This document shows, one piece after another, positions 17,130 through 25,052 of a DNA stretch of 64,000 nt. The stretch spans positions 1-64,000 of the forward strand of contig NZ_JASCIS010000028.1 in assembly GCF_029968015.1 (NCBI RefSeq). Direction: 5' to 3'. Below the pieces are notes generated by a model, which searched no databases, was not told the origin of the DNA, and worked only from the letters and a program-made list of their open reading frames with translations. The position numbers and the translations under genes are program-made. The stretch is from Streptomyces luteolus (GTDB lineage Bacteria > Actinomycetota > Actinomycetes > Streptomycetales > Streptomycetaceae). Positions within the stretch are counted from its first letter, which is position 1. Each line of letters begins with the position of its first letter.

Positions 17130-18133
17130 TCTCGCACGCCGAAGTGGCGGCCGATGGCCTCGAACGAAGTCGAGGCCGCTCACAGCGCCTGGAAGCAGGC
17201 CGCCAGACCGCGACCGCCGGAGCTGCGGCAGCGATGGAGCGAGGTGAAGCAGAAGCTGCGCCAGGCGCGGCGGAAGCCGTGGCACATCACCACCGGTCCA
17301 GGCGCCCAGCTGAAGATGAAGAACGAGCTCAGCTCGGCACTCGACTACGCGCACCGCGTCGAGAAGCTCATCAGTGAGAACTGGGCGCAGCACGTCGTAC
17401 TGCCCAAGTACACGCCGCCCAAGCCGCTCGTCTGGACCGACGAGCGCGTGGCCCGCTGGCGTGAGATCGGAGAGAAGCCAGACCCCGTGATGGTCTGGAC
17501 GCCGGAACAGACCGGCGAGTTCCTTGACGGTGTCGCGGATCACCGCCTCTACCCGATGTTCCACCTTATGGTCTTCCGGGCCCTCAGGCGAGGGGAATCG
17601 GCGGGCCTTCCCTGGGCGGAGTCTGACCCGCAGTCCTGCGGCGCACGCACGTTCCTACTGGACGGACAGACCCGGGAACTCCTCTTGTTCTGGCGGCGCC
17701 GGCAGCAGGTGGAGAAGGAGGAGTGGCGGCAGAGGCACGAGGAGTGGAGGGCGGAGCGGACCGCTGAGGGCAAGGAGAGGCTGAAGCGGTACGACCCACC
17801 CGTACGTCGAATCTGGCCGGGTCTTCACCTGGGAGGACGGGGAGCCCGTACCACCCGGAGTACCTGCCTCAGGTCTTCATGCGGCTCGTCGAGAAGCTGG
17901 CCCTGCCACCGGTGCGCCCGCATGACGTGCGCCACTGCGCTGCCACGCTCTCCCTCGCCGTCGGCGTCCACATGAAGGTGATCCAGGCGCTGCTCGGGCA
18001 CTCCTCGTTCAAGCTCACCGCCGACACGTACACGAGTGTGCTGCCGCAGATGGAGCAGGCGGCAGCGGATGCGCCGATCGCGGTAGTCCCGTGGAAGGGG
18101 CAGCAGTCGGCTGCTGGTGAAGGCGCGGCATGA
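17130..18133 (+). pseudogene. tyrosine recombinase (integrase), frameshifted and internally deleted
   Basis: Homology begins in the core-binding domain (ALDYAHRVEKLISENWAQHV, LVWTDERVARWREIGEKPDP) and enters the catalytic domain (MFHLMVFRALRRGESAGLPW with the first Arg). The usual segment after GLPWAE is shortened before GARTFLLDGQTRELLL. Two frame changes follow near 17810-17860 (ESGRVFTWEDGEPVPP, then PEYLPQVFMRLVEKLALPP). The rest is open: HDVRHCAATLSLAVGVHMKV and LGHSSFKLTADTYTSVLPQ, with His/Arg and the nucleophile Tyr. The N-terminus is missing. It lies beside tRNA-Arg, a usual integration site for such enzymes. Confidence 0.82.
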
Positions 18134-18147
18134 GGCCGTGGCGCCCC

Positions 18148-18273
18148 GGGAGTTGACGCCGTGACAGGCAGGTCACGGCGGAGTCGTGTCTCCGCATTGT
18201 CCCCGCGTCCGTGTCGGGAGTTGGTGCCGTGACAGGCCGGTCACGCAGAGTTGTGTCCCCGCATTGTCCCCGC
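18148..18273. repeat. two direct repeats of about 58 bp between integrase and tRNA-Arg
   Basis: Units 18148-18206 and 18216-18273 share most positions (common parts include GCCGTGACAGGC, GGTCACG and CCGCATTGTCCCCGC). The spacer is 9 bp. Their place between the integrase and the tRNA 3' end fits recombinase or excisionase arm sites, but this is inferred from position alone. Confidence 0.6.
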
Positions 18274-18283
18274 ACGCATGGGG

Positions 18284-18317
18284 GAAGCCCTCCCGGAGCG
18301 TTCTCCGGGAGGGCTTC
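18284..18317. terminator. hairpin terminator
   Basis: A perfect 15-bp stem (arm GAAGCCCTCCCGGAG, 18284-18298 with 18303-18317) with a 4-nt loop is followed by a T-rich stretch (CCTTGTTTTG). It ends integrase transcription and insulates the tRNA gene that faces it. Confidence 0.85.
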
Positions 18318-18345
18318 TCGCCTTGTTTTGCCTGGTCAGGCACAG

Positions 18346-18418
18346 TGCCCCCGGCAGGATTCGAACCTGCGACACCCGCTTTAGGAGAGCGGTGCTCTAT
18401 CCCCTGAGCTACGAAGGC
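18346..18418 (-). tRNA. tRNA-Arg (anticodon CCU)
   Basis: The 73-nt cloverleaf reads from 18418 leftward. The acceptor is GCCTTCG paired with CGGGGGC (two G-U pairs), the anticodon loop CTCCTAA sits on a CCGCT/AGCGG stem, and the T arm is GCAGG-TTCGAAT-CCTGC. The CCA end is not encoded. It decodes AGG. Its 3' end faces the integrase relic, so the gene is the likely attachment site of that element. No duplicate of the 3' half was found elsewhere in the window. Confidence 0.95.
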
Positions 18419-18489
18419 AAGGCGTGCTCGTCAGTGTAGCGGGTGGGGGAAGGGCGGGGCCGGGGGTTGTCGATCAATGGAGGGGAGGG

Positions 18490-19770
18490 TCAGGTGCGGG
18501 TGATGTGGATGTGGTGGGTGCCGTCCTTCTCGGCCTGGCCGACCGTGATCCGGAGATCGTTCTCCTTGTCGGTGAAGGTCTGGCCGGAGGCGAACGGGGC
18601 GTCGGAGAGTTCCGCGTGCACGTTGGGCCGGCGGGTGCAGCCGCCCGAGTCGCGGGCGGAGTCGGTGACGGTGACGGGGCCTTGGCCGGTGTCGATGTCG
18701 GCGTCGACGCGGTAGATGAGGACGCCGGGCTTGCACACCGCCTCGTCGTTGCCGTCGCGGGTGCGGACCTCGACGGCGTAGCCGGTGCGTTCGTCGAGCG
18801 GGACGAAGGCGAGCTTCGTGCCGCCGCCCTTCGCGGCGAGGGGCTTCAGGGTGAGGTCGGTCGTGCCGTGTGCTGCGGCGCAGCGGATCTGTTCGTCGTC
18901 GAGCCAGCCGAGCTTCCACTTGTGCCAGCCGAGGAGGTCGTTGTTGGCGCCCCAGTCCTCACTCATGATGTCCCAGTGGCCGACGGCCCCGCCGCCGTCC
19001 GAGGTGTAGAGGTCGGGCAGGCCGAAGACGTGGCCGTTCTCGTGCGGCAGTACGCGGTAGCCCGTCTCGCGGTACGAGCCCGAACCGTCGTCCTGCCGGG
19101 AGTAGACGAACGACGCGTTGGCGACGGGCACTCCGTCCGCGACGGGCGCCTCGTGGTTGCCCGCGAACGTCACCGAGAGAACCGTATCGAGCGCCGACGG
19201 CCCGGCGTTGGGCGTCATCAGCACATTGACCAGGTCGTACTCACGGAAATCCACATCCGGATCCGCAGCCTCCACTATGTCCTCGACCATCTGGCGGTAT
19301 CCGGGGTCGAAGGGGGCGCCGCGTTCTATCCCGTACGAGGCGAACGAGCGCGGCATGCGCAGCCAGTCCTTGATCGGGGCGTGCGGCTGGTAGTCGAGGC
19401 GGCCGTAGGAGCTGGTGCGGAACCACTCCTGGGTCTGCGGGAAGAACTCGCCGAGGCGGTCGGTGGCGCGGCCCTGGCCGCGGGCGTCCGAGAAGTCGAT
19501 CATGAGGTTGAGGGCGTGCACGGTGCCCGTCGAGCGGGCGTAGCCCGGCTGCGTGGGGACGCCTTCCGACATCTGGATGCTCATGGTTCCGCTGATCATG
19601 CAAGGTGCGAGCGCTCCGGCTCGGCCGGGGCTGCCGGGGCCCGCCGCCTGTGGGTCCGCGGTGAGGCGCCCGGTGCTGGCCGTCACGGTGACGGCGAGGA
19701 CGAGGGCTGCGAGTGCGGCGAGTACGGGCCTGCGCCGCGGCCTGGATATCCAGTGTCGGGACAGCTGCAT
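18490..19770 (-). CDS. secreted M6 family metalloprotease
   Basis: This 426-residue protein has a signal peptide (RRRPVLAALAALVLAVTVTA). The zinc site is HENGH (HExxH, H243 and H247) in VLPHENGHVFGLPDLY, the immune-inhibitor-A-like M6 arrangement, followed by GHWDIMSEDWG, the usual Met-turn-like segment. The chain ends shortly after a beta-rich domain (GVLIYRVDADIDTGQGP). These are extracellular proteases of Gram-positive bacteria. It is transcribed alone. The region upstream is a tandem-repeat spacer. Confidence 0.92.
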   Translation of the reverse strand: MQLSRHWISRPRRRPVLAALAALVLAVTVTASTGRLTADPQAAGPGSPGRAGALAPCMISGTMSIQMSEGVPTQPGYARSTGTVHALNLMIDFSDARGQGRATDRLGEFFPQTQEWFRTSSYGRLDYQPHAPIKDWLRMPRSFASYGIERGAPFDPGYRQMVEDIVEAADPDVDFREYDLVNVLMTPNAGPSALDTVLSVTFAGNHEAPVADGVPVANASFVYSRQDDGSGSYRETGYRVLPHENGHVFGLPDLYTSDGGGAVGHWDIMSEDWGANNDLLGWHKWKLGWLDDEQIRCAAAHGTTDLTLKPLAAKGGGTKLAFVPLDERTGYAVEVRTRDGNDEAVCKPGVLIYRVDADIDTGQGPVTVTDSARDSGGCTRRPNVHAELSDAPFASGQTFTDKENDLRITVGQAEKDGTHHIHITRT

Positions 19771-20116
19771 CCGCCCGCCTTCCGGTCCGTGGCAGCCGGC
19801 AGGTCCTGGCTGCGCCCTGTCCGATCACCCTGTGTCGGGGGGTGCGTGGGCGCTCGCTGAGGGCGACCGATCGTGTGCTTTTGCCGGAGTACCGGAGTAG
19901 TACCGGAGTAGTACCGGAGTAGTGCCGGAGTGCCGGACTGCCGGAGTCCCAGAGTGCCGGGATGCCGGGATGCCGCGATGCCGCGATGACGCGATGACGC
20001 GTGAGGCGGGTCACATGCGAGGCGGGAAATAACCGGGGAGCCCTTCCCCGTTTACACAGGTGTTCCGCGAAACGGGGAGAGCGTCCCCGCAACGACCGAC
20101 CTTGAGGAGTGCCGCC
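19771..20116. repeat. gene-free spacer with short tandem repeats
   Basis: Between the divergent M6 protease and TetR genes. From 19882 to about 19940 a unit of the type TACCGGAGTAG recurs with drift (GCCGGAG, TACCGGAG). From about 19950 to 20000 a 9-bp theme (GGGATGCC / GCGATGAC) repeats. The rest is unremarkable spacer that must hold both promoters. No hairpin or gene was recognised. Confidence 0.7.
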
Positions 20117-20770
20117 GTGGACGTCGACACCGCGCCGAAGCAGCCGCGCCGCATGCCGCGCCCGCGCGCCGATGCGCTGCGGAACCGGGAGCGGATCGTC
20201 GGCGCTGCGCGGGAGATGTTCGTCGAGTTCGGCCCCGAGGTGCCGCTCGACGAGATCGCCCGCCGCGCCGGAGTCGGCAACGCCACGGTCTACCGGAACT
20301 TCGCCGACCGCTCCGTATTGATTCGCGAGGTCGTCTGCTCGGTGATGGACCGCACCTCCGAGCGGGCCGAAGAAGCGCTCGCCGAGGAGGCCGACGCCTT
20401 CCAGGCGCTGCGCCGCTTCGTGCACGCCGCGGCGGACGAGCGGATCGGCGCGCTGTGTCCGATGCTCTCCGGCACCTTCGACAAGGACCACCCCGACCTC
20501 GACGGTTCCAGGCGTCGCCTGGAGCGGCAGGTCGAGGAGGTCATGGAACGGGCGCGCGCCGCCGGGCAGTTGCGTACCGACATCGCCGTCGGTGATCTGC
20601 TCGTCGCGCTCTCCCAGCTCACCAGGCCCCTGCCGGGCAGCGGCTGTACGGACTTCGACCAGTTCGTGCACCGGCATCTGCAGCTGTTCCTCGACGGTCT
20701 GCAGACCCCGGCCCGTTCCGAACTGCCCGGCAGCGCCGCGACGTTGGAGGACCTCCGCCGCCCCGCATGA
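20117..20770 (+). CDS. TetR/AcrR family regulator
   Basis: This 217-residue protein starts at GTG 20117 after GAGGAG. The N-terminal helix-turn-helix is complete: RERIVGAAREMFVEFGPEVP, LDEIARRAGVGNATVYRNFA, DRSVLIREVV. The C-terminal ligand domain is all-helical (ALRRFVHAAADERIGALCPM ... DFDQFVHRHLQLFLDGLQ). It is followed 248 bp downstream, same strand, by a DHA2-type MFS exporter that it probably represses. Such regulator-exporter pairs respond to the exported drug or metabolite. Confidence 0.93.
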   Translation: MDVDTAPKQPRRMPRPRADALRNRERIVGAAREMFVEFGPEVPLDEIARRAGVGNATVYRNFADRSVLIREVVCSVMDRTSERAEEALAEEADAFQALRRFVHAAADERIGALCPMLSGTFDKDHPDLDGSRRRLERQVEEVMERARAAGQLRTDIAVGDLLVALSQLTRPLPGSGCTDFDQFVHRHLQLFLDGLQTPARSELPGSAATLEDLRRPA

Positions 20771-20849
20771 ACCTTCTGACCCTCTGTCCGCCTGGCCTCC
20801 CGACCCGTCTGGCTTCTTGGCCGCCCGGCCTCGATCCCGAGATCGCAGT

Positions 20850-20871
20850 TTGACCTCGAGTTTGCTTGAGG
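20850..20871 (+). promoter_or_regulatory. SoxR/MerR-type promoter element upstream of the MFS gene
   Basis: TTGACC (20850-20855) runs into the inverted repeat CCTCGAGTTTGCTTGAGG (20854-20871). SoxR boxes have the form CCTCAAGy..rCTTGAGG directly behind a TTGACC -35, with an over-long 19-20 bp spacer. This site differs by one base in the left arm (CTCGAG for CTCAAG). It suggests redox-dye control of the exporter gene starting at 21019. Confidence 0.55.
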
Positions 20872-21018
20872 TTGCACGCTTTTCGTAGTTGTTCGTCCCT
20901 TCACCGGCTCCCTCCGAGCCGGGTTCCGATCCGACGGGCGTAGGCGTCTTCCGCCGCGTGACGAGCGCGGACGTCTCCCCCGGTCTGTCGACACCGAAGT
21001 CCCGAGGTGGGTACCCCC

Positions 21019-22626
21019 ATGTCCGAAGCAGCACCTTCCATATCCGCAAAGAGCGGTACCTCTGACCGCCGCGGAATCACTGACCGCCCCATCCCTGACC
21101 GCGGCATCCCTGATACCGGCCCCGACCCCAAGCGCTGGAGAGCCCTGGTCTTCATCGCGCTCGCCCAGCTCATGGTCGTCCTGGACGCGACCATCGTGAA
21201 CATCGCCCTGCCCTCCGCCCAGCAGGACCTCGGCATCTCCGACGGCAACAGGCAGTGGGTCATCACGGCCTACGCCCTCGCCTTTGGCGGACTGCTGCTG
21301 TTCGGCGGTCGCGTCGCCGACCTGTGGGGCCGCAAGCGCACCTTCGTCACCGGCCTGATCGGCTTCGCCGGGGCGTCCGCGCTCGGTGGTGCCGCGAGCG
21401 GTGAGGCGATGATGCTGGGCGCCCGTGCCCTGCAGGGCGTGTTCGGCGCGCTGCTCGCGCCGGCCGCGCTGTCGCTGCTCGCGGTGATGTTCACCGACGC
21501 CAAGGAGCGCGCCAAGGCCTTCGGTATCTACGGTGCGATCGCCGGTGGCGGTGGCGCCGTGGGTCTCATCCTCGGTGGCTTCCTCACGGAGTACCTGGAC
21601 TGGCGCTGGACGTTCTTCGTGAACATTCCGTTCGCCGTCGTCGCCGCCGTGGGCGCGTACTTCGTCATCCGTGAACCGGCCGGTTCCCGCAACCGCTCTC
21701 CTCTCGACATCCCCGGCGTCGTCCTCTCGACGCTCGGCCTGGTGGCTCTGGTGTACGGCTTCACTCGCGCCGAGTCCGAAGGCTGGTCCGACGCCACGAC
21801 CATCGGCCTGTTCGTCGGATCGGCGGTGCTCCTCGGCTCCTTCCTGCTGGTCGAGTCCCGGGTCAAGGCGCCGCTGCTGCCGCTGCGCGTGCTGACGGAC
21901 CGGAACCGCGGCGGTGTCTACCTGTCGCTGGGTCTCGCCGTGATCGCGATGTTCGGCCTGTTCCTCTTCCTCACCTACTACTTGCAGGTCGTGAAGGGCT
22001 ACTCGCCCGTGATGACCGGCTTCGCCTTCCTGCCGATGATCGTCGGCATGATCACGGGCTCCACGCAGATCGGCGCCCGCCTGATGACCCGCGTGCCCCC
22101 GCGTCTGCTGATGGGCCCCGGCTTCCTCGTCGCCGCTCTCGGCATGCTGCTCCTTACTCAGCTGGAGATCGGCACGTCGTACGCGGGCCTGATCCTGCCT
22201 GCGCAGCTGCTGCTCGGCCTCGGCATGGGTACGGCCTTCATGCCCGCCATGTCCCTGGCCACCCACGGGGTCGAGGCCCGGGACGCCGGTGTCGCCTCCG
22301 CGATGGTCAACACCTCGCAGCAGGTCGGCGGCGCGATCGGCACGGCACTCCTCAACACCATCGCCGCCTCCGCCACCACGGCCTACCTGACCGCCCACGC
22401 GGCGGACGCGACCACTCCGGCCACGCAGAAGCTGCTCCAGGCGCAGGCCATGGTGGACGGCTACACCAGCGCGATCTGGTGGGCGGTCGGCATCCTCGTG
22501 ATCTCCGCGAGCATCGCTCTGACCTTCATCACCACCGGGCACCAGGGCAGCACGCCGGTGGCCAAGAGCGACGCCACCGGTGCGGATGAGGAGGCCGAGG
22601 TGCGCGTCCCGGTGATCGCCCACTGA
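21019..22626 (+). CDS. MFS drug exporter, DHA2 (14-helix) family
   Basis: This 535-residue transporter starts at ATG 21019. A polar N-tail precedes motif D1-like QLMVVLDATIVNIALPSAQQ, typical of DHA2/EmrB-QacA proteins. Motif A (FGGRVADLWGRKRTFVTG) and the antiporter motif C region (GIYGAIAGGGGAVGLILGGF) follow, with fourteen predicted helices overall. A long cytoplasmic tail ends the protein. It exports hydrophobic compounds by proton antiport. The upstream TetR gene and a SoxR-like box point to induction by toxic or redox-active molecules. Confidence 0.93.
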   Translation: MSEAAPSISAKSGTSDRRGITDRPIPDRGIPDTGPDPKRWRALVFIALAQLMVVLDATIVNIALPSAQQDLGISDGNRQWVITAYALAFGGLLLFGGRVADLWGRKRTFVTGLIGFAGASALGGAASGEAMMLGARALQGVFGALLAPAALSLLAVMFTDAKERAKAFGIYGAIAGGGGAVGLILGGFLTEYLDWRWTFFVNIPFAVVAAVGAYFVIREPAGSRNRSPLDIPGVVLSTLGLVALVYGFTRAESEGWSDATTIGLFVGSAVLLGSFLLVESRVKAPLLPLRVLTDRNRGGVYLSLGLAVIAMFGLFLFLTYYLQVVKGYSPVMTGFAFLPMIVGMITGSTQIGARLMTRVPPRLLMGPGFLVAALGMLLLTQLEIGTSYAGLILPAQLLLGLGMGTAFMPAMSLATHGVEARDAGVASAMVNTSQQVGGAIGTALLNTIAASATTAYLTAHAADATTPATQKLLQAQAMVDGYTSAIWWAVGILVISASIALTFITTGHQGSTPVAKSDATGADEEAEVRVPVIAH

Positions 22627-22656
22627 CCGGCTCGGCCGGCACGACGGCTCAGGTCG

Positions 22657-23157
22657 TCACCTGAGCCAGGGCAGATCGGCACCCGCCTCGTTCGGCTGAA
22701 GTCCCTCGGCGATGATCCGCATGATCTCGCCGAGGGATTTCTGCTGTTCGTCGGTGAGCCGGTCGAAGATCGCCTGGCGTACTGCGGCCACATGCCCGGG
22801 CGCCGACTGCTCCAGCACCTCGAATCCCGCGTCCGTGAGGATCGCGTTCTGGCCTCGCTTGTCGGAGGGGCAGTCCTCGCGGCGCACCCAGCCGTGCTGT
22901 TCGAGTCGCGCGACGGCGTGGGAGAGCCGGGAGCGGGTGATCTTCGCGTTCCGCGCGAGCTCGGTCATGCGCATCCGACGGCGCGGTGCCTGGGAGAGCT
23001 GGACGAGCAGTCCGTAGTAGACGTGGGGCATCTTGGCGTCGCGCTGCAGCTGTCGGTCGAGATGGTCCTCGAGGAGCATGGTGGCGTGCAGGTAGGCCCG
23101 CCAGGTGCGCTGTTCCTCGTCGTCGAGCCAGCGCGTGTCCTCGTTGTGCGTCGTCAT
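22657..23157 (-). CDS. MarR family regulator
   Basis: This 166-residue winged-helix protein contains MTELARNAKITRSRLSHAVA (recognition helix) and RLEQHGWVRREDCPSDKRGQ (wing), flanked by the dimerisation helices typical of MarR. It is divergent from an extradiol dioxygenase gene. Two TTGAA-type inverted repeats lie in the intergenic region, so it is likely a repressor of both genes. MarR/dioxygenase pairs such as MhqR of Bacillus respond to quinones and catechols; a similar signal is inferred. Confidence 0.92.
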   Translation of the reverse strand: MTTHNEDTRWLDDEEQRTWRAYLHATMLLEDHLDRQLQRDAKMPHVYYGLLVQLSQAPRRRMRMTELARNAKITRSRLSHAVARLEQHGWVRREDCPSDKRGQNAILTDAGFEVLEQSAPGHVAAVRQAIFDRLTDEQQKSLGEIMRIIAEGLQPNEAGADLPWLR

Positions 23158-23181
23158 ACACCCACTCTACGAACCCTATTC

Positions 23182-23235
23182 TTGAAACTTCAACAAACAT
23201 CACGTACCGTCCGAGGTGGGAGTTTGAATATTCAA
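23182..23235. promoter_or_regulatory. paired MarR-type operators
   Basis: TTGAAACTTCAA (23182-23193) and TTGAATATTCAA (23224-23235) are 12-bp inverted repeats with identical arms. Their centres are 42 bp apart, four helical turns, so two dimers would bind the same face. They lie between the divergent MarR and dioxygenase genes. Confidence 0.7.
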
Positions 23236-23326
23236 GGTTGTTGGCTTCGAGCCTGACGAGCACGCCCACCCACCCGGGCGCTCACCCGTCCCGCCGATCA
23301 CGTCCGCGCGAGTGTCAGGAGCCGTC

Positions 23327-24112
23327 ATGAACGCCGCCGCCCCGGAGCGCATGCCCGCCCTCTATCTCAGTCACGGTGCGCCGCCGCTCGCCGACGACAC
23401 CCTGTGGCCCGGACAGCTCGCCGCCTGGTCGGCCGGCCTTCCGCGCCCCAAGGCCGTACTGATGGTCTCCGCGCACTGGGAGGAGGCCCCGCTCGCCCTC
23501 GGCGCCACCGAGACCGTGCCTCTCGTCTATGACTTCTGGGGCTTCCCCGAGCACTACTACCAGGTGCGGTATGCCGCACCCGGCGCTCCTGAACTCGCCG
23601 ACTCCGTACGCAAGTTGCTGCGTGGTGCCGGCATGCCCGTCCAGGACATCGAGGATCGCGGCCTCGATCACGGCGCCTATGTCCCACTCGTCGAGATGTA
23701 TCCCGACGCCGACGTCCCCGTCCTGCAGATCTCTCTGCCCACGCTCGACCCGCAGCGCCTGATGGAGGTCGGGCGCAAGCTCGCCCCGCTGCGTGACGCG
23801 GGCGTCCTGATCATGGGCAGCGGGTTCTTCACCCATAATCTGGCCGCGCTTCGGCAGGGCGGTGTGCCGTCCTGGTCGGCGGAGTTCGACGCCTGGGGGC
23901 GCGAGGCGCTGGACGCGCAGGACGTGGACGCGCTGCTCGACTTTCCGCGCAAGTCGCCCGCGGGGCAGCTCGCGCACCCGCGCACGGAACACTTCGCCCC
24001 GCTCTTCGTGGCGATGGGGGTCGCCGACGCGACCGGCGAACTCGGCGTGCAGCGCTCGGTCATCGACGGCTTCTGGATGGGGCTGGCCAAGAGGTCGGTG
24101 CAGTTCGGCTGA
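23327..24112 (+). CDS. extradiol ring-cleavage dioxygenase, DODA/YgiD type
   Basis: This 261-residue LigB-fold protein starts at ATG 23327 after AGGAG. Conserved metal and catalytic histidines are in LYLSHGAPP (H16), VLMVSAHWEE (H50) and DRGLDHGAYVPL (H115), with GSGFFTHNL further on. Members of the 4,5-DOPA dioxygenase family open catechol rings and use Zn or Fe. In bacteria they often form detoxification units with MarR regulators. The divergent MarR gene and its operators support a role in removing catechols or quinols. Confidence 0.92.
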   Translation: MNAAAPERMPALYLSHGAPPLADDTLWPGQLAAWSAGLPRPKAVLMVSAHWEEAPLALGATETVPLVYDFWGFPEHYYQVRYAAPGAPELADSVRKLLRGAGMPVQDIEDRGLDHGAYVPLVEMYPDADVPVLQISLPTLDPQRLMEVGRKLAPLRDAGVLIMGSGFFTHNLAALRQGGVPSWSAEFDAWGREALDAQDVDALLDFPRKSPAGQLAHPRTEHFAPLFVAMGVADATGELGVQRSVIDGFWMGLAKRSVQFG

Positions 24113-24315
24113 GCGAGCGGGCAGGTGGGCGGGCAGGCAGGTGGGCATGACGGTACCTCCGGTCGTGAGGGGGAGTGCTCGCTCGGGAAGCAAGCGGCTC
24201 TCGCAACGTAGGAGGCTCGCGGCAGCGGACGACAGACTTCCGGAATTGGTTCACGCGTTCGAGTGAGGGCGAACCGTTTCCGCGCCCCGAAGGCTCGTCG
24301 GCCGTGGCAGGCTCG

Positions 24316-24840
24316 TCAGCAGTCGGGGCCGAGGCGCTTCTCGTACCAGGCCACGTCCCAGTACTGATCGAACTTCCGACCCACTTCCGCGTACGTCCCC
24401 ACGTGCCGGAAGCCGAAGCGTTCATGGAGGTGGACCGATGGCGCATTGGGCAGGGCGATGCCCGCGTATGCGCGGTGGACGTCCTCGGTGGACAGGACGT
24501 CGAAGAGAGACGTATAGAGCAGAGTGCCCACGCCGCGCCCGGCGGCGTCCGGAGTGAGGTAGACGGAGACTTCGACGGAGGTCTCGTAGGCCGGCTTCGG
24601 GCGGAAGGCGCTGCTGGTTGCGTACCCCAGAATCGGGGAACCCGGAGTCTGCTGCGCAACCAGGAGCCGGTGACGGCCGTCTTCAGGGTGGGAGTGCAGC
24701 CACGGCAGGCGTTCCTCGGGCGTGAAAGGCACCGTGTCGAACGTGATGGCGGTCTCACGGACGTAGTGGTTGTAGATCTCCGTGAGGGGGTCGAGGTCGC
24801 CTTCAGTACCCGGCCTGACCTGCACCGCTGTCGACTCCAT
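24316..24840 (-). CDS. GNAT acetyltransferase, phosphinothricin-acetyltransferase-like
   Basis: This 174-residue protein matches the Pat/Bar group: VRPGTEGDLDPLTEIYNHYV and RETAITFDTVPFTPEER near the start, then the acetyl-CoA loop VYLTPDAAGRGVGTLLYTSL and ERFGFRHVGTYAEVGRKFDQ with YWDVAWYEKRL. These enzymes N-acetylate phosphinothricin, methionine sulfoximine or similar amino-acid analogues. The true substrate here is unknown. It is monocistronic and divergent from hrdD. Confidence 0.9.
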   Translation of the reverse strand: MESTAVQVRPGTEGDLDPLTEIYNHYVRETAITFDTVPFTPEERLPWLHSHPEDGRHRLLVAQQTPGSPILGYATSSAFRPKPAYETSVEVSVYLTPDAAGRGVGTLLYTSLFDVLSTEDVHRAYAGIALPNAPSVHLHERFGFRHVGTYAEVGRKFDQYWDVAWYEKRLGPDC

Positions 24841-24906
24841 CGCCGTCTCGCCTCCTTGGTGGCGGCACAGGGTACTGCAAGATCAGGAAAATTGTTGAGC
24901 GGCTTG

Positions 24907-24932
24907 GGAATTCTGTCCGGATTCCAGTCGTT
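24907..24932 (+). promoter_or_regulatory. SigR-type promoter of hrdD
   Basis: GGAAT (24907-24911) and GTT (24930-24932) are separated by exactly 18 bp, the consensus of the Streptomyces thiol-stress sigma factor SigR (GGAAT-N18-GTT). Transcription would start near 24940, about 110 nt before the hrdD ATG. hrdD is a known SigR target in S. coelicolor. Confidence 0.85.
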
Positions 24933-25052
24933 GTTTCCATCGGATGCAGGGCACCCGGACGGTGTGCTCTTCGCCACGGCCGCCGTGGATTCCCGCCCCG
25001 GACCGCGGAGCCCCGTCAGAACTGCCGACCCACTCAACGCAAGGGAGCACGC

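Noticed and set aside
18346..18418. Search for the second attachment site (copy of the tRNA-Arg 3' half)
   Set aside because: No duplicate of the 3' tRNA sequence was found by eye on the left side. The other boundary may be outside the window or lost.
20290..22623. 777-codon minus-strand frame over the TetR and MFS genes
   Set aside because: Composition is Gly/Glu/His-rich with no domain. The plus-strand genes have full family motifs.
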